Shown: piece by piece, positions 1 through 10,803 of the stretch
Position numbering within the stretch: the first letter of the stretch is position 1
Layout: each line of letters starts with the position of its first letter
NCBI GenBank assembly: GCA_004194705.1
Contig: SADC01001355.1
Span: 1-64,000 of the forward strand
DNA length: 64,000 bases
Reading direction: 5' to 3'
From: Ditylenchus dipsaci
Lineage: Eukaryota; Nematoda; Chromadorea; Rhabditida; Anguinidae
Made by a program: the position numbers and the translations under genes
The notes under the pieces: model-generated
Seen by the model: the letters and a program-made list of their open reading frames with translations, nothing else
The model's database searches: none
What the model was told of the DNA's origin: nothing

Positions 1-667
1 TAATCTGACACGCAAACGTGAATTATTATCATTTATTGTATTTAATTTGAAACATCGATGGGCTAAATTGCAATAAAGGTAATGATAGGCAGAAATTAAC
101 CTAACCCACAGCTGTCTACACTTCTATGAATGCACAAACGCCCAACTTTTAATTGAAAACTAAATTTTTGATGTTTGCTAGCATTCTTCAACACGTGGAA
201 CGCATCATTGAGTTTTATGCTTAACCGTTCGAGAGATTCACTTAAAGAGCCGATTGAAACTGGACTCACAATTATCGTCTCGCTGCTACCTTCTCATATG
301 TAAAGCATATCATTTATCAAAAACGATCGGCAAAATCGGGATCCTTGCGATTTTGGGGGTTCTGACTGGCTAATCAGAACCATTGACACTTTTGAAAGAC
401 TGGGATAAAAAAAAGTGTCGGAACTAGCAATTTTTGGGGGATTTATTCTATCGAGCGTCGACTATAGTCAATTTTGGATTTAATATTTATTTTTATTATT
501 TGTTTTATTTCAAATAAAGAATCTTGACTGTAAATCGTACTCTTTGACAAAATATTTATTAATTATAAGATATTTTTCTGCTGAAAATGTTAATGTTTAG
601 TTTATTTTCAGAATGGTGCTTTTGTCAAGTATTCATTGTTTAATTAAAATGTAGTGACCCAGCCACA
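1..667. other. 5' flank of the receptor gene, no gene seen
   Basis: No convincing exon. Positions about 310-480 contain decayed pieces (ATCGGCAAAATCGG; TCGAGCGTCGACTATAG) related to the pogo-like palindromes near 35-36 kb. The rest is plain AT-rich sequence. The promoter of the downstream gene should lie here, but I see no diagnostic element. Confidence 0.4.
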
Positions 668-3600
668 ATGTACTGGCAATCAGCGAGTAATGCTTGGACC
701 GGTGAAATCATGTTCATATCAACAATTTTTGTGCTATTTTTCTCAACGGGTATTTGGATGCACAAATTACAACAGGTATATGATAGCATCGACAAAAATT
801 GCGACATTTTAAATTTTTAGAAAATCTAGAAACTCCTTTTCGGATTACACCATTCAATAGGTCCAAGAAAACAGTGAAAAAGACAAATTCTCGTTTTTCT
901 TCTCTCACATTCCTGGATGACCAAGAAAGCCATGAAATTGCCCAGTTTGGCTCCTCGCTCAATGCCTTCAATCAAGACAAAGTGCCGTTGTTAGACTGAC
1001 TAGAGATATACTTTCGCCTCACAAATACGACATTCGTGTGCGTCCTGTCCAGGTGAATTAGAAATAGTACAGTTAAGTCTTAAAAGACATTTTCTCAAGT
1101 TCGTCGAATATCTTTTTAACCCTGACTTTTGACAAATCTAATTAGCCAATATAGTCCTAAAAATGCGAGGATTCTGATTTCACCAGTCGGTTTTGTGATT
1201 GGCAACAGTTTTGGCGTAAAGACCTAGTCTAGATAGTCCACACCAGGGCTGCATCGGATATCCGATATCCGACATCCGATATCCGATATCCGGCACTTTT
1301 TGACATCCGATATCCGGTATCCGATATCCGAAAAAATGACCGATTTTCGGATAAAATCGGATAAAGAGAGGCTATTTTGAAAAAAAACTTTTGAATAATT
1401 TTTTGAATTTATTTTTAAAAATAGGTGAAAACGAATTCTTTTGCGGTCATTTTTACACGATTTTCTCCTGCATTTTATTTGTCTTGTTCTTCCAAGCTTA
1501 CATTTATGGCTTTCAGATGCTTAACGAACAAAAATGGGATGCATTTTTTGAAAGGAACGGAACCATAGCAAAGTGCAAATAAAGTGTTTTACGAGAAAAT
1601 TTTGAAAATATCCGAAATCCGATATCGATAACCGATATCCGGCACTTTTTGATATCCGATATCCGATCCGGTATTTTTTCATATCCGATGCAGCCTGGTC
1701 CACACCATTTTTTGAAAAAAAAATTAACGGTCAAAATAAGAATCCTTGACTAAATTATCCAATCAGACTCAGCAAGTATCGTTAAAATCAGTTTTCAAGC
1801 AAACATAATTCTAGAACCATTCAAAAACTCTGAAAATCCACATCAGCATGTCCCTCTACCAAATTATTGATGTGAATGAGCCAGCTCAGAACATCAAAAT
1901 GAATGTTTGGATGATTCAAAAATGGCAAGACGAGATGTTGCATTGGTATCAGTCAATATCGAAGTCTACAGCATGTATAAATATTTATAGGGATCCCAGG
2001 GACTACGACATGATCAACGCTACTATTTTACCACATGATGTGCTTTGGATTCCAGGTTTTTAAGCTTTCTTATAAAAAATATTTTCGACTTTATTGCCGC
2101 CTGAGCTACGACACTTTTCTGCTCCGCTTTTATATTCCTTAGTCCAATAAAAACTGCGAGCTTCCCGATTTCACCAGCCATTTTTGTGAATGGCTGTTTT
2201 GCCGAAAATACCCGCGGCATCTTGGACTTAACTGACAACTCTTTATTGAAAAAGTATTAGGTTGTCCATAAGAGGGGTGACGTTATTCAGGGGTGAACCA
2301 GCGGAAAAAATTTGTCTTATTTAGACACGTATTTGTACAACAGTGTTGTGATGAATCCAGATGAAACAGAGAGGTACATGAATATTCGGGCGGATTCCCT
2401 GTTTTGGGAGGGCAAACGGGGTGCTAACATGTCTTTTCTATATCCAGTAAAATCTTTTTTACTATTTATTATCTCATTTTGATAAAACATTTAAGGCAAT
2501 TTATACAGTAACTTGCAAACTCAACATTCGCTATTTTCCTTACGATCAGCAGAACTGCACTTTGACCATATCTTCATGGACAAACAGCAAGTCTGCTCTG
2601 GACTATCATGCTGATGAACAGGTCAACATGGCCTCCTACATTGCTAATGAAGAGTGGGATGTTAGTTTGCTTTCACAACATTTTTTGTTCAAAAAGTGTC
2701 AAATTATAGGTGGTCTCCTTCAAAGTCTTCAGGCACGAGGTTATTTGAAAAAATGGAAATTAACCAGGGAACGTAACTGTACTTTTTAAAAAACTTTGTA
2801 CTTTTTATTTTTAAATTTGCACTTTTTTTTATTGTATTTTTATAAAATCTTTTTATTTTGAAGTTTTTAGTCAAAATCTTTTTTTTGATGCTCAAAAATC
2901 GATAAGCACTAGATAAAATGGCACTTTTTGTCGAAAAATGATCAAATTGTACTTTTTTGACCAACTGTACTTTTTCAAAATTTTAAGTTACGCACCCTGA
3001 AATTAACAGAAATATTCTATTTTACCACAAGTGCATAGCCCATCCACAATGGAGTATATGAACAATTTGACAATAAGATGTAGCAAAATTATATCCATAT
3101 CCAACTTACCGTATTTCTTCTAATAGAGCCCCCCCTTGTTTTTTGACTAGAACTTCAGAGTTAGGGCCATTTTTGATTTACGATTTCAAAATTTTTGGGC
3201 ATCCGAAAAATAAAGCGCCCGGGGGCTCTATTAGAGGACCTACGGTATATCCAACATTTTTCGCATATTTTTTGCGCGAAACTCAAAATTTGGAATAGGA
3301 GCGTTTATTTACCCATGCAATGAAAAAATAGTCTGAAACATTCCGTTTATATGTTGTCAAAAAAAATCACTTAGACATGGCCAGCTCAATGTGTGATGTT
3401 AACATCCGAACATTTTAATGAAAGTTGAATTATCATTGTGAAAAAAACTTGATGTCCAAATTTATTAACTACGTGCTGAACATTTTTCCACATTTGAAGT
3501 TGGGCCATCATCACACAAAACAAAGACTTGAAAAAATAAGGCTATGATTGACTTATGGGTTACACAAAGAGCTGTTCCTTCCTTATTTGGCTTGAAGTTA

Positions 3601-6600
3601 CTGTTTTTACGTTTGAAAATTCGATAAAGTCTTCTACAAGTCGGTCAAGTGCATTCTAGGAGATTTTACTTTTTTTGAATGGAATTTTGCCTACCAAAAG
3701 TAAAGCGAAAAATCTGAACTGTGAAATCTAAGTTATTTGACTTTTCTCTGCGATGGCCTTTAATGTCTTTTAATACTTCGTTCTCCTTTCCAAGCTGTAC
3801 TTTCTAAGTTTCCAAGTCAGATAAATTTTTGATATTCTTCTGATTTCGACCTAAAAATAGTATTTTAATGGCTCTGACCTTAAAATTTGGAAGGTCCCAG
3901 ATCTGAACCTCCAGAAAATATCTAATTAAATATTTGTATTTATTAATTTATTTTTTAGTACAAATACGCCTGCTGCCCAGAGCCTTGGGTTATTTTAGAA
4001 GCGTTAGTTAAAAAATAAATTAATTAGCTTGCCTAAAATAGTTTTTGTAGTTCTGTGGTGTTGAGAAGAAAACCGTTATACTATGTGGTAAATCCAAAAA
4101 TATCTAAACCTACAGAGTGATCAATGTGAACATTTTAGATCAATTTGATCATCCCCACTTCCATAATCACTCTTGTAGCCATCACTGGCTTCTTTACCCT
4201 GCCTCTACTGCTGACGACCGCACTGAGAAGATCAATTTGGGTATCACAACGGTAGTTTTGGACTATTTTTGCCCAACAGATTGTTGTATGATTTAATTTT
4301 TAGTTGTTAGCTATGTCTATCTTAATGCTTATGGTTGGTTTTCTGCTCGATAAAATTAGTTTTACAGTTTCTTTTGCTTAGGTCAGCGATCAGATGCCCA
4401 CAACTTCTGTAAATGCATTTTAAAATACGGTTCAGCCTAAACTAAAGTCAAGTCCTGATGTAACAACACCCCTCAAGTTCCTTGCCTAAGTGCTAATACT
4501 TTTCACCCTTGTTTTCGAAGTTCTTGACGAGTCTTGACTTATAAGTTTAGACAAAAGAAATTCGATCACTCGGGTCGTTTTTGTAAATGGCTTCTAAATG
4601 GATAATTCGAGATTTTATTTTTAAAAATACAGTAAACTTTGTAATTTTTTTGGGCTTTACTGACGGATCAAATTTAAGTATAAAGCTTTAAAAATGAAGC
4701 TAGAAAATGTCGGACTTTTATTGGGCTAGTTTTAGGAGTTTTAAAAAAAGTTTAGAGGGAAGACCTAGTATCGAGACTCGACTATATGGTATTTTTTTAG
4801 AATTTGTGCCTTTAATTGCCTGGTTCTACTTGTCTATCATTATAATCATATCTATTGGAACTTTCTTACTAGTGTATTTAAGTATTCAGGGTAATTTTTT
4901 ATTCACAAGCTGGTCAATTTGCCATTAAATCAAAATTATTTTTCAGGTCGTCGACAGTACGGAAAAGTGCCTCCACTAATTATTAGATACATATTCTTTG
5001 TCAAAATAGTCAATTTTCTGTGCTTGTTAGTGCCGCCTCAATTATTCATGATTTGGGAAGAGATGGATGTAGGTTGAAACATGGAATGTTTTTTTACACT
5101 TATAAATTTTTAGGACCATCCTTCCATAACTTACAAAACATACTTCTCAAAACTAAAAAAGAGACGTTTTGGCAGTAGAAAAAGAGCAGATCAACTGGAA
5201 AAAGAGGTCATTTAATTAATTTATTCCGACACATACACTAACTTTTTTCTCTTGTGATATTATCCAAATTAGCCGTGGAAAAATATTTACCTTTTCTGCC
5301 GTAAAAAGTGAAACCTATAATAATTAGTCAAATTTAATGTATATACCCATCGTGAGAATAGGTTCGGATGGATGAAGAGATAAAAGAACTGGTATTAGTT
5401 CGGTTCAGTTTGTGTTCCCTTTTTTTAATTATTTTTACAAATAATTTTTTGAACAGCGAACAATATGAGTTGCAGATAATTGTGAGTATAAATATATCGT
5501 TCCAAAAAATTTTTCTGTAAAAAATAAAATCATAGTGATCAGTGAGTGTCAAAGTCATATATGTGACGACGTTTGAATTTCTGCTATATTGATTACCGTA
5601 TTTTCTCCGATGGACGGGCACTCTATTTTTCAAACTCCCGAGAATCGAAAAATGGTCAATCGAAAATGGCCCTAACTCTAAAACCCTAGTCAAAAAGTGA
5701 GGAGTGCCACTCTAATAGAGCATGCCGCTATATTAGAAGAAATAAGGTAGATTGATTAAATCTAACTGACTTTTTCAAAGTGAAAATTTTTTCTGAGAGC
5801 AAAGCAAAACCAAAAATATGCTTTGGGCGTATCTTGAAAAATGAACTATGACAGTATGGCTAGCCAATGAAATGTTTTATGGGTTGTATATTTTTCAAAG
5901 TGAGAAAGGCGCTATCGGACAATCTGTTTCCCTTCTTTGCCTTGGTCCCCCCTGTTGATTTTTGGTGAAAAATACTTTAGTCTCCCCTGTTGTTTTTTAA
6001 TCTTATTTTAATGTGATTATGTGATTATGAATTGAAAAAAACAACAAGGGGACCAAGGCAAAATATGGAAAAAATCAACAGGGGGACCAAGGCAAAAAGG
6101 GGAAACAGATTGTCCGATAGCGCCGACTTTTTCAAAGTGAAAATTTTTTCTGAGAGCAAAGCAAAAACCAAAAATATGCTATGGCGTATCTTGAAAAATG
6201 AACTATGACAGTATGGCTAGCCAATGAAATGTTTATGGGTTGTATGAAGAACGACCTGCGACTCGCTACAAATTGTGACTCGCTACAGTTTTTTCAAATT
6301 GGCGCGTTTTGGTGCTCAGTCTGGGATACACGTTTGAGCCCGTCCTAACGTCCGCTGGCCTACCCTTGCCTAAGCCTAAGGCCTGAGTTAAAAAAAGTTA
6401 AAAGAAATGCAAAAAACAGTCGAAAATGAAATTAAAAAAATTCAAATTGTAGCGAGTCACAATTTGTAGCGAGTCGCAATTTTACCTGTATGAAAGGTTA
6501 TGTTCCATAATAAAAGTTCCATTTCCCTATTTTATGTCTAATAATGGAACCAGAAAAAAGAGTCATTTTATTTTTAGTTTTATCGACTAACGGGTGACAT

Positions 6601-9109
6601 ATTCTACTATTCAGTTTATTAAAAAGGCTTTTGATTACAGGAAGCAGAAGACCCAGCTTTTAATAACCGAGGCCAGCTGACCCACCAAGACAGTCAATTT
6701 GACGACCGTTTCCTAGCTCCTCCAACAACTTTTGGTCCATCTCCAGTATCCCTAAACTTTTCTCTACCTGACTCTATTTTGCGCAAGTCACGAGCCTCTT
6801 CAGTCACTTTAGAAGAGCGCACTCCAACAGAGGAGGAGCCAAGCAGAGCTAGGTTAGTAAAAAAGATATGGGATGCATCAACAAGTGCAAATTTTAGGTT
6901 TAATTGGCAGAGGGTAGGACAGGCAGCTGCAGCTGTGGCTTCAGACATACGCCTGAATGAAGACTACTCTCGAATACAGCAGCAGGCTGAGCAGCAGAGC
7001 AGAAGGGAAGGAGCAGAAGGTCTTCCTCTGTAATGCTGCCTATGATTGATCTAAGTCCAATAGATGATCCAACCACTCCATCAGTGTTCAAAATGCCCCC
7101 TTTGCCATCGGTCTACAACAAAGACGAGAAACCGAAACGACCAATGTCCAGACAAAGCTCTGGTGGAGCTTGGGAAACGCCATTCAGTGATGGGAGTGTT
7201 GAATACACATAGAAGTATGTTTTCCAAAATTCCAACAGCCAACGGGTGAATAGGCTTCTACGACAATTCGTGGCCAAAATTTTCGGGTACCAAATTTTCG
7301 GGATGTATGCTTTCCAAAAGAAATTTTGTAACCTCACATTTTTAAAACAAAAAGGGCACTAGTGCCTTTTCCTATTTTGCCTTGGTTCCCTTGTAAGCCA
7401 GCGTATGCTAGGACGGAGAACTCACACTATACCCGCAGCACTCGATTACACTATACTCACACTCTATTGTACTATTTTCTTCGCAAAAAGTTCAAAAAAA
7501 TTGGCGCTACTTGGATATTACCCCTCCCAAATCAAATTTTTTTTAAAGTGTTTCTAAACACCTTATATAGACCTAAAATGGCCTCAGGAGTTCGGATTGC
7601 TGGTTCCAATCTTTCTAGCTGCACACTTTATTTTTTTCATATTTTATTTACGAGTTTGGTATCGAAACTATCCTAAGGCTTGTTTGAGCACAACGAAAGC
7701 TTTAGCGCAGAGGTGCACAACTACTTGAGCTAAGTTACAGCCCGAACTTCGGTCAAACACAAGTAATGTTTTTTTCAACTATGCTAGGTAAACCTTGTCA
7801 AGCTACCTAGTTTCTGAAGTGATTATGGATTATGGAAAATACTTCTAACAGTCTCCCTGTGTATTTCTTAGTCTAGAAATTAATATCCTCCTTTTATAAA
7901 TCGACAAAATAAAAAAGCTAAATATATTCAAACTAGGGCAAGAGCTCCTATCGGCATCACTATCTTATTTTAAAATTACATAAATCTTAATCGATCACAT
8001 ACCCCACCTGGCGTCCCACCTTCTAATTAACCGCCCTTCTGGCTACCATCCTCCTGCATACCTCCCCTCCTGGCTTTCCTCCTACTAATGGCACCCTCCA
8101 AGGTATCTTTTCCTGGGTACCCCCACCTGGCCAATTTCCTCATGGGTACCCCTTACTGACCACCCTTCTTTTAGTTACCCTCTCCTGGCTACCCTCCTCC
8201 TAGTTTACCTTTTATAGCTACCCTTCTCCTGGTGCCTCTTCCTCGTTACCCCCTTCTAGCTACCCTCCCTTCGTTACCTCTCCTGGCTACCTCAACCTGG
8301 TTACCACCCTCCTGGCTACCCTCCTTCTAGTTGCCCACATCCTGGCCACCCTTCTTTTGGTACCTCCGCCCCCTACTGGCCTCCATCTTACTGGGTAGTA
8401 CTCTCCCGGGTAACTTCTTAAAAGTGGTTTTCTGTAATATGGACCAAGGCTTGTTACCTCGATTTTTTCGAAATTTTTCTTTTGCGTCCACTACATAGAG
8501 CAGGTAATTCTGAGGAACTCTGATAAAGACAGCTCAGTTTTTTACCATTTATTTGCGAGATAGAGCCATTTCAAAGTCGGCCGTTATGCGAGCTATGAAC
8601 AACTGGGTCCTACTTTATTTTTTTGATTTTCCGTCATATATATAAAAAACTGCAATTTGAACTAAAAAATGAGCCAGAAAAGTCTCCAAAGACTTTTGGA
8701 CCACCAGTTATAATACGCAATATAAGGCTTTATCATTTAAAATATTGCAGAAAGTCACGATGACACAGCCAGAGGAGGACAACCTGGTGGCGTAGCTTCA
8801 ATGATCTCTGCAGACATAATCAGCATGAAAAGAAGAAGGCAATGCTCATTGGAGTGGGAATTCATAGCTACCATCTTAGACCGTGTGTTTCTGATCCTTT
8901 TCACTTTGACCGTGCTAACTGTCACAGCTGGAATGATGGTTACTGGTAGGGTGGCCCAACTACATTATGAACAGCTGGCCAAAGAGCTGGTTAATAACTT
9001 TTGGTCAATATTTTCTAATTTCAAAGGATTAAAGAAATGTGTAATTTTATTTGTTGTTTCAAAAATTTTAAAATATGAAATAAAAATATTTTTATTGAAG
9101 CCATTCTAA
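668..9109 (+). CDS. Al­pha-type nicotinic acetylcholine receptor-like subunit (Cys-loop channel)
   Basis: A pentameric ligand-gated cation channel subunit of the plasma membrane. Exons read: 668-749 (Met and signal peptide), 946-1052, 1815-2055, 2325-2446, 2496-2660, 2710-2739, 3959-about 3995, 4051-4087, 4139-4251, 4304-4333, 4382-4408, 4801-4890, 4947-5068, 5114-5206, 6641-about 7190 (possibly holding a 46-nt intron near 6853-6898) and 8751-8989, or reading through to the stop at 9109. Visible features are the 13-residue Cys-loop (CKLNIRYFPYDQQNC), the vicinal cysteines of loop C (YKYACCPEPW), which mark an alpha-type subunit, TM1, a TEK-INLGITT TM2 entrance with the glutamate expected of a cation pore, TM3 (FVPLIAWFYLS), a long Ser/Pro/Gln-rich cytoplasmic loop and TM4 at 8836-8950. 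Three one-base frame breaks (about 4199, 4408, 7006) each sit in a homopolymer or at a splice site and leave conserved sequence on both sides. The last exon is uncertain: GTTAAT after 8989 could be a donor. Confidence 0.9.
1244..1697. mobile_element. hAT-like foldback element (GATATCC family)
   Basis: The ends are CAGGGCTGCATCGGATA and its inverse. The exact 8-bp direct repeat GTCCACAC lies at 1236-1243 and 1698-1705. Both subterminal regions are arrays of the self-complementary motif GGATATCC. It sits in intron 2 of the receptor gene. There is no transposase, so it is non-autonomous. Confidence 0.88.
2765..2999. mobile_element. hAT-like MITE in receptor intron 6
   Basis: It starts CAGGGAACGTAACTGTAC and ends with an imperfect inverse, GTTACGCACCCTG. 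The exact 8-bp duplication AAATTAAC lies at 2757-2764 and 3000-3007. The body repeats the phrase TGTACTTTTT. It resembles the element at 15971-16177. Confidence 0.82.
3107..3247. mobile_element. TACCGTA/TACGGTA palindromic MITE
   Basis: The inverted ends are TACCGTATTTCTTCTAATAG and CTATTAGAGGACCTACGGTA. The TA at each tip suggests a TA target duplication, as in Tc1/mariner-type MITEs. Relatives lie at 5595-5750, 11209-11464, 20328-20581 and 59206-59357. Confidence 0.7.
5595..5750. mobile_element. Degenerate TACCGTA-type MITE
   Basis: Opens TACCGTATTTTCTCC and closes with ATTAGAAGAAATAAGGTA, a decayed inverse. The interior shares the phrase 'ttcgattgaccattttcgat' type sequence with the copy at 3107. 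Lies in the large intron before exon 6641. Confidence 0.5.
5768..6245. repeat. Foldback element flanked by a 120-bp direct duplication
   Basis: The palindrome 5908-6124 has arms beginning GGCGCTATCGGACAATCTG. It is bracketed by two nearly identical direct copies of about 120 bp, at 5768-5890 and 6125-6245. The copies differ only by a few single-base and homopolymer changes, so the duplication is recent. Confidence 0.8.
6249..6486. mobile_element. Foldback with GCGAGTC motif, possible 8-bp duplication
   Basis: The inverted arms carry CTCGCTACAAATTGTGACTC at 6260-6290 and the inverse at 6448-6480. TGTATGAA occurs at 6241-6248 and 6487-6494, a candidate 8-bp target duplication. The terminal bases do not match well, so the boundary is tentative. 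Confidence 0.55.
8005..8415. repeat. Pyrimidine-rich degenerate minisatellite
   Basis: Many imperfect copies of a unit of roughly 20-25 nt resembling TGGCTACCCTCCTCC are strung head to tail inside a receptor intron. The top strand is almost purine-free over 400 nt. No open frame runs through it. Confidence 0.7.
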
Positions 9110-9388
9110 GAAATTGATATTTCAGATTTTTTTTGCTAATTAATGAGTTTTTTTGTTAGTGAATCAACCGAAAAAATGTAAGTCTTAAAATTTGAAAGGT
9201 AAAAAAATTGAAATCATTGAATATTTTTTAACAACATTATGGACCTTTTTGATATAATTTTAAATGTTTATTTAAAAAAACACACGAAAACTTTAAGTAC
9301 AATAATTTTTTATAGCTATCATACTGAACTACAAGGTTCGGCAGGCGCCTATCGGCGCCTATACAGATACAGATATTTGAAGACTATA

Positions 9389-9587
9389 CAGTCAAAGCCC
9401 GGTTTAGTGCAACCCCTGGTGACCGGAAAAAGTTGCACTAAATAGGGGTCGCACTAAATATGGGTTGCACTTTCGAGACTTTTAAAGACTTTTGACCAAG
9501 TCCATCAACCTCAGGGTCGCACTAAATCAGGGTTCGCAGTGCGAACTTCGCACTAAATCGAGCGCACACTAAATAGGGGTTTGACTG
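9389..9587. mobile_element. Pogo-like MITE (GTGCAACC variant)
   Basis: The inverted ends are CAGTCAAAGCCCGGTTTAGT and ACTAAATAGGGGTTTGACTG, flanked by TA on both sides. The phrase GTGCAACC/GGTCGCAC next to the ends is specific to this copy. Confidence 0.75.
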
Positions 9588-9665
9588 TACAGACATTTTT
9601 GAAACAGACAATACCTAATTGCTGACATCAAATTTGTGCTTAGTGTGCTCAATTTACTTTCAAAT

Positions 9666-10140
9666 GGCTTTTAAAATGGCTAAAATTGATTTACGCCCTC
9701 AAAAAACTGATTTACGCCCTCAAAATACTGGTTTACGCCCTCAAATCTATATATTGCCATTTTTTGTCAAATTTGTTGCCACTTTTTCAATATTTTTACA
9801 CCAGCATGTAGCCCTGAATCTTGGCTTTCTAACAAGCTATTGACTGATTTTCTGAGATTTCAAAAAGCTGGAGAAAAAAGTAATTTTATAGACTAAATTT
9901 TTAGAAAAATTTGCTCCATACAAAGACTTTTTTCTCCAGCTTTTTGAAATCTCAGAAAATCAGTCAATAGCTTGTTAGAAAGCCAAGATTCAGGGCTACA
10001 TGCTGGTGTAAAAATATTAAAAAAGTGGCAACAAAAATTTGAAAAAAATGGCAATATATAGATTTGAGGGCGTAAACCAGTATTTTGAGGGCGTAAATCA
10101 GTTTTTTGAGGGCGTAAACTACTTATAGCCTTTTAAAATT
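9666..10140. repeat. Long palindrome with triple TTTACGCCCTCA repeat
   Basis: The arms of about 200 bp are near-perfect inverses (GATTTACGCCCTCAAAA three times on the left, its inverse three times on the right) around a short centre near 9850-9950. If transcribed it would form a long hairpin. Confidence 0.8.
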
Positions 10141-10267
10141 CTTAACTGTATATTTTTGAATTCTTCTCGAGACAAAAAAATCAATTTAGTCCAGATTTTC
10201 CTGATCCCAATTGTATAACTGCATAAAAATAGTATATATACCTACTATAACTCTCTTTTTTAACCAC

Positions 10268-10570
10268 CCTTTTTTTAAACGGAGGCTGACATCTTGGGGT
10301 ACACGGTAAAATTAGCCACAAAAAATTTGCCGTCTACAACCCATTTTTTGGCCTCCGAAGTCGAAAAAGCGTGACTCCGTCATGACTTAAACACTATGAC
10401 TCTCATAAAAGTAAGCATATCCCCTTTAGAATTCATTTTTTTCGGCTGTTCTTTTTTTTTTAACGAAAGCGGATATTCTGGGGAACATTATGGTGTTAGC
10501 GACCAAAAATGATTTCCTCTTTTACGACCCATTTAGCCTCCTAAGTCAAAATAAGCGTGACCCCCTGTCC
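10268..10570. repeat. Diverged tandem duplication, unit about 184 bp
   Basis: The phrase 'poly-T, TAAC, GAGGCTGACATCTTGGGG ... GACCCATTT.GCCTCC.AAGTC...AAGCGTGACYCC' occurs at about 10268 and again at about 10451 with many changes. No gene is seen in it. Confidence 0.5.
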
Positions 10571-10803
10571 CAAATACCATATATAAATTCTTTTGTAATT
10601 TTTCTCATTTTTACATTCGATATTTTTCAGATATTCAAAAAATCTATAGATTCAATTTTAATTTTTCTCAATCTTCTTTGAAGTTTCGGTATGGTATTCA
10701 TTCTCTTTCTTGACCTGCAGTTCTTGTATGTTCGTAGTTATAGCAGTCGCCATAGGTATTCCATCGCTGCCTATGAGCTCGTGTGGGTTAAGCTCCACAG
10801 CTA

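Noticed and set aside
9666..10140. Triple direct repeats with regular spacing, considered as a CRISPR-like array
   Set aside because: Only three 17-bp words per arm, no unique spacers, mirrored in a palindrome, and the host is an animal.
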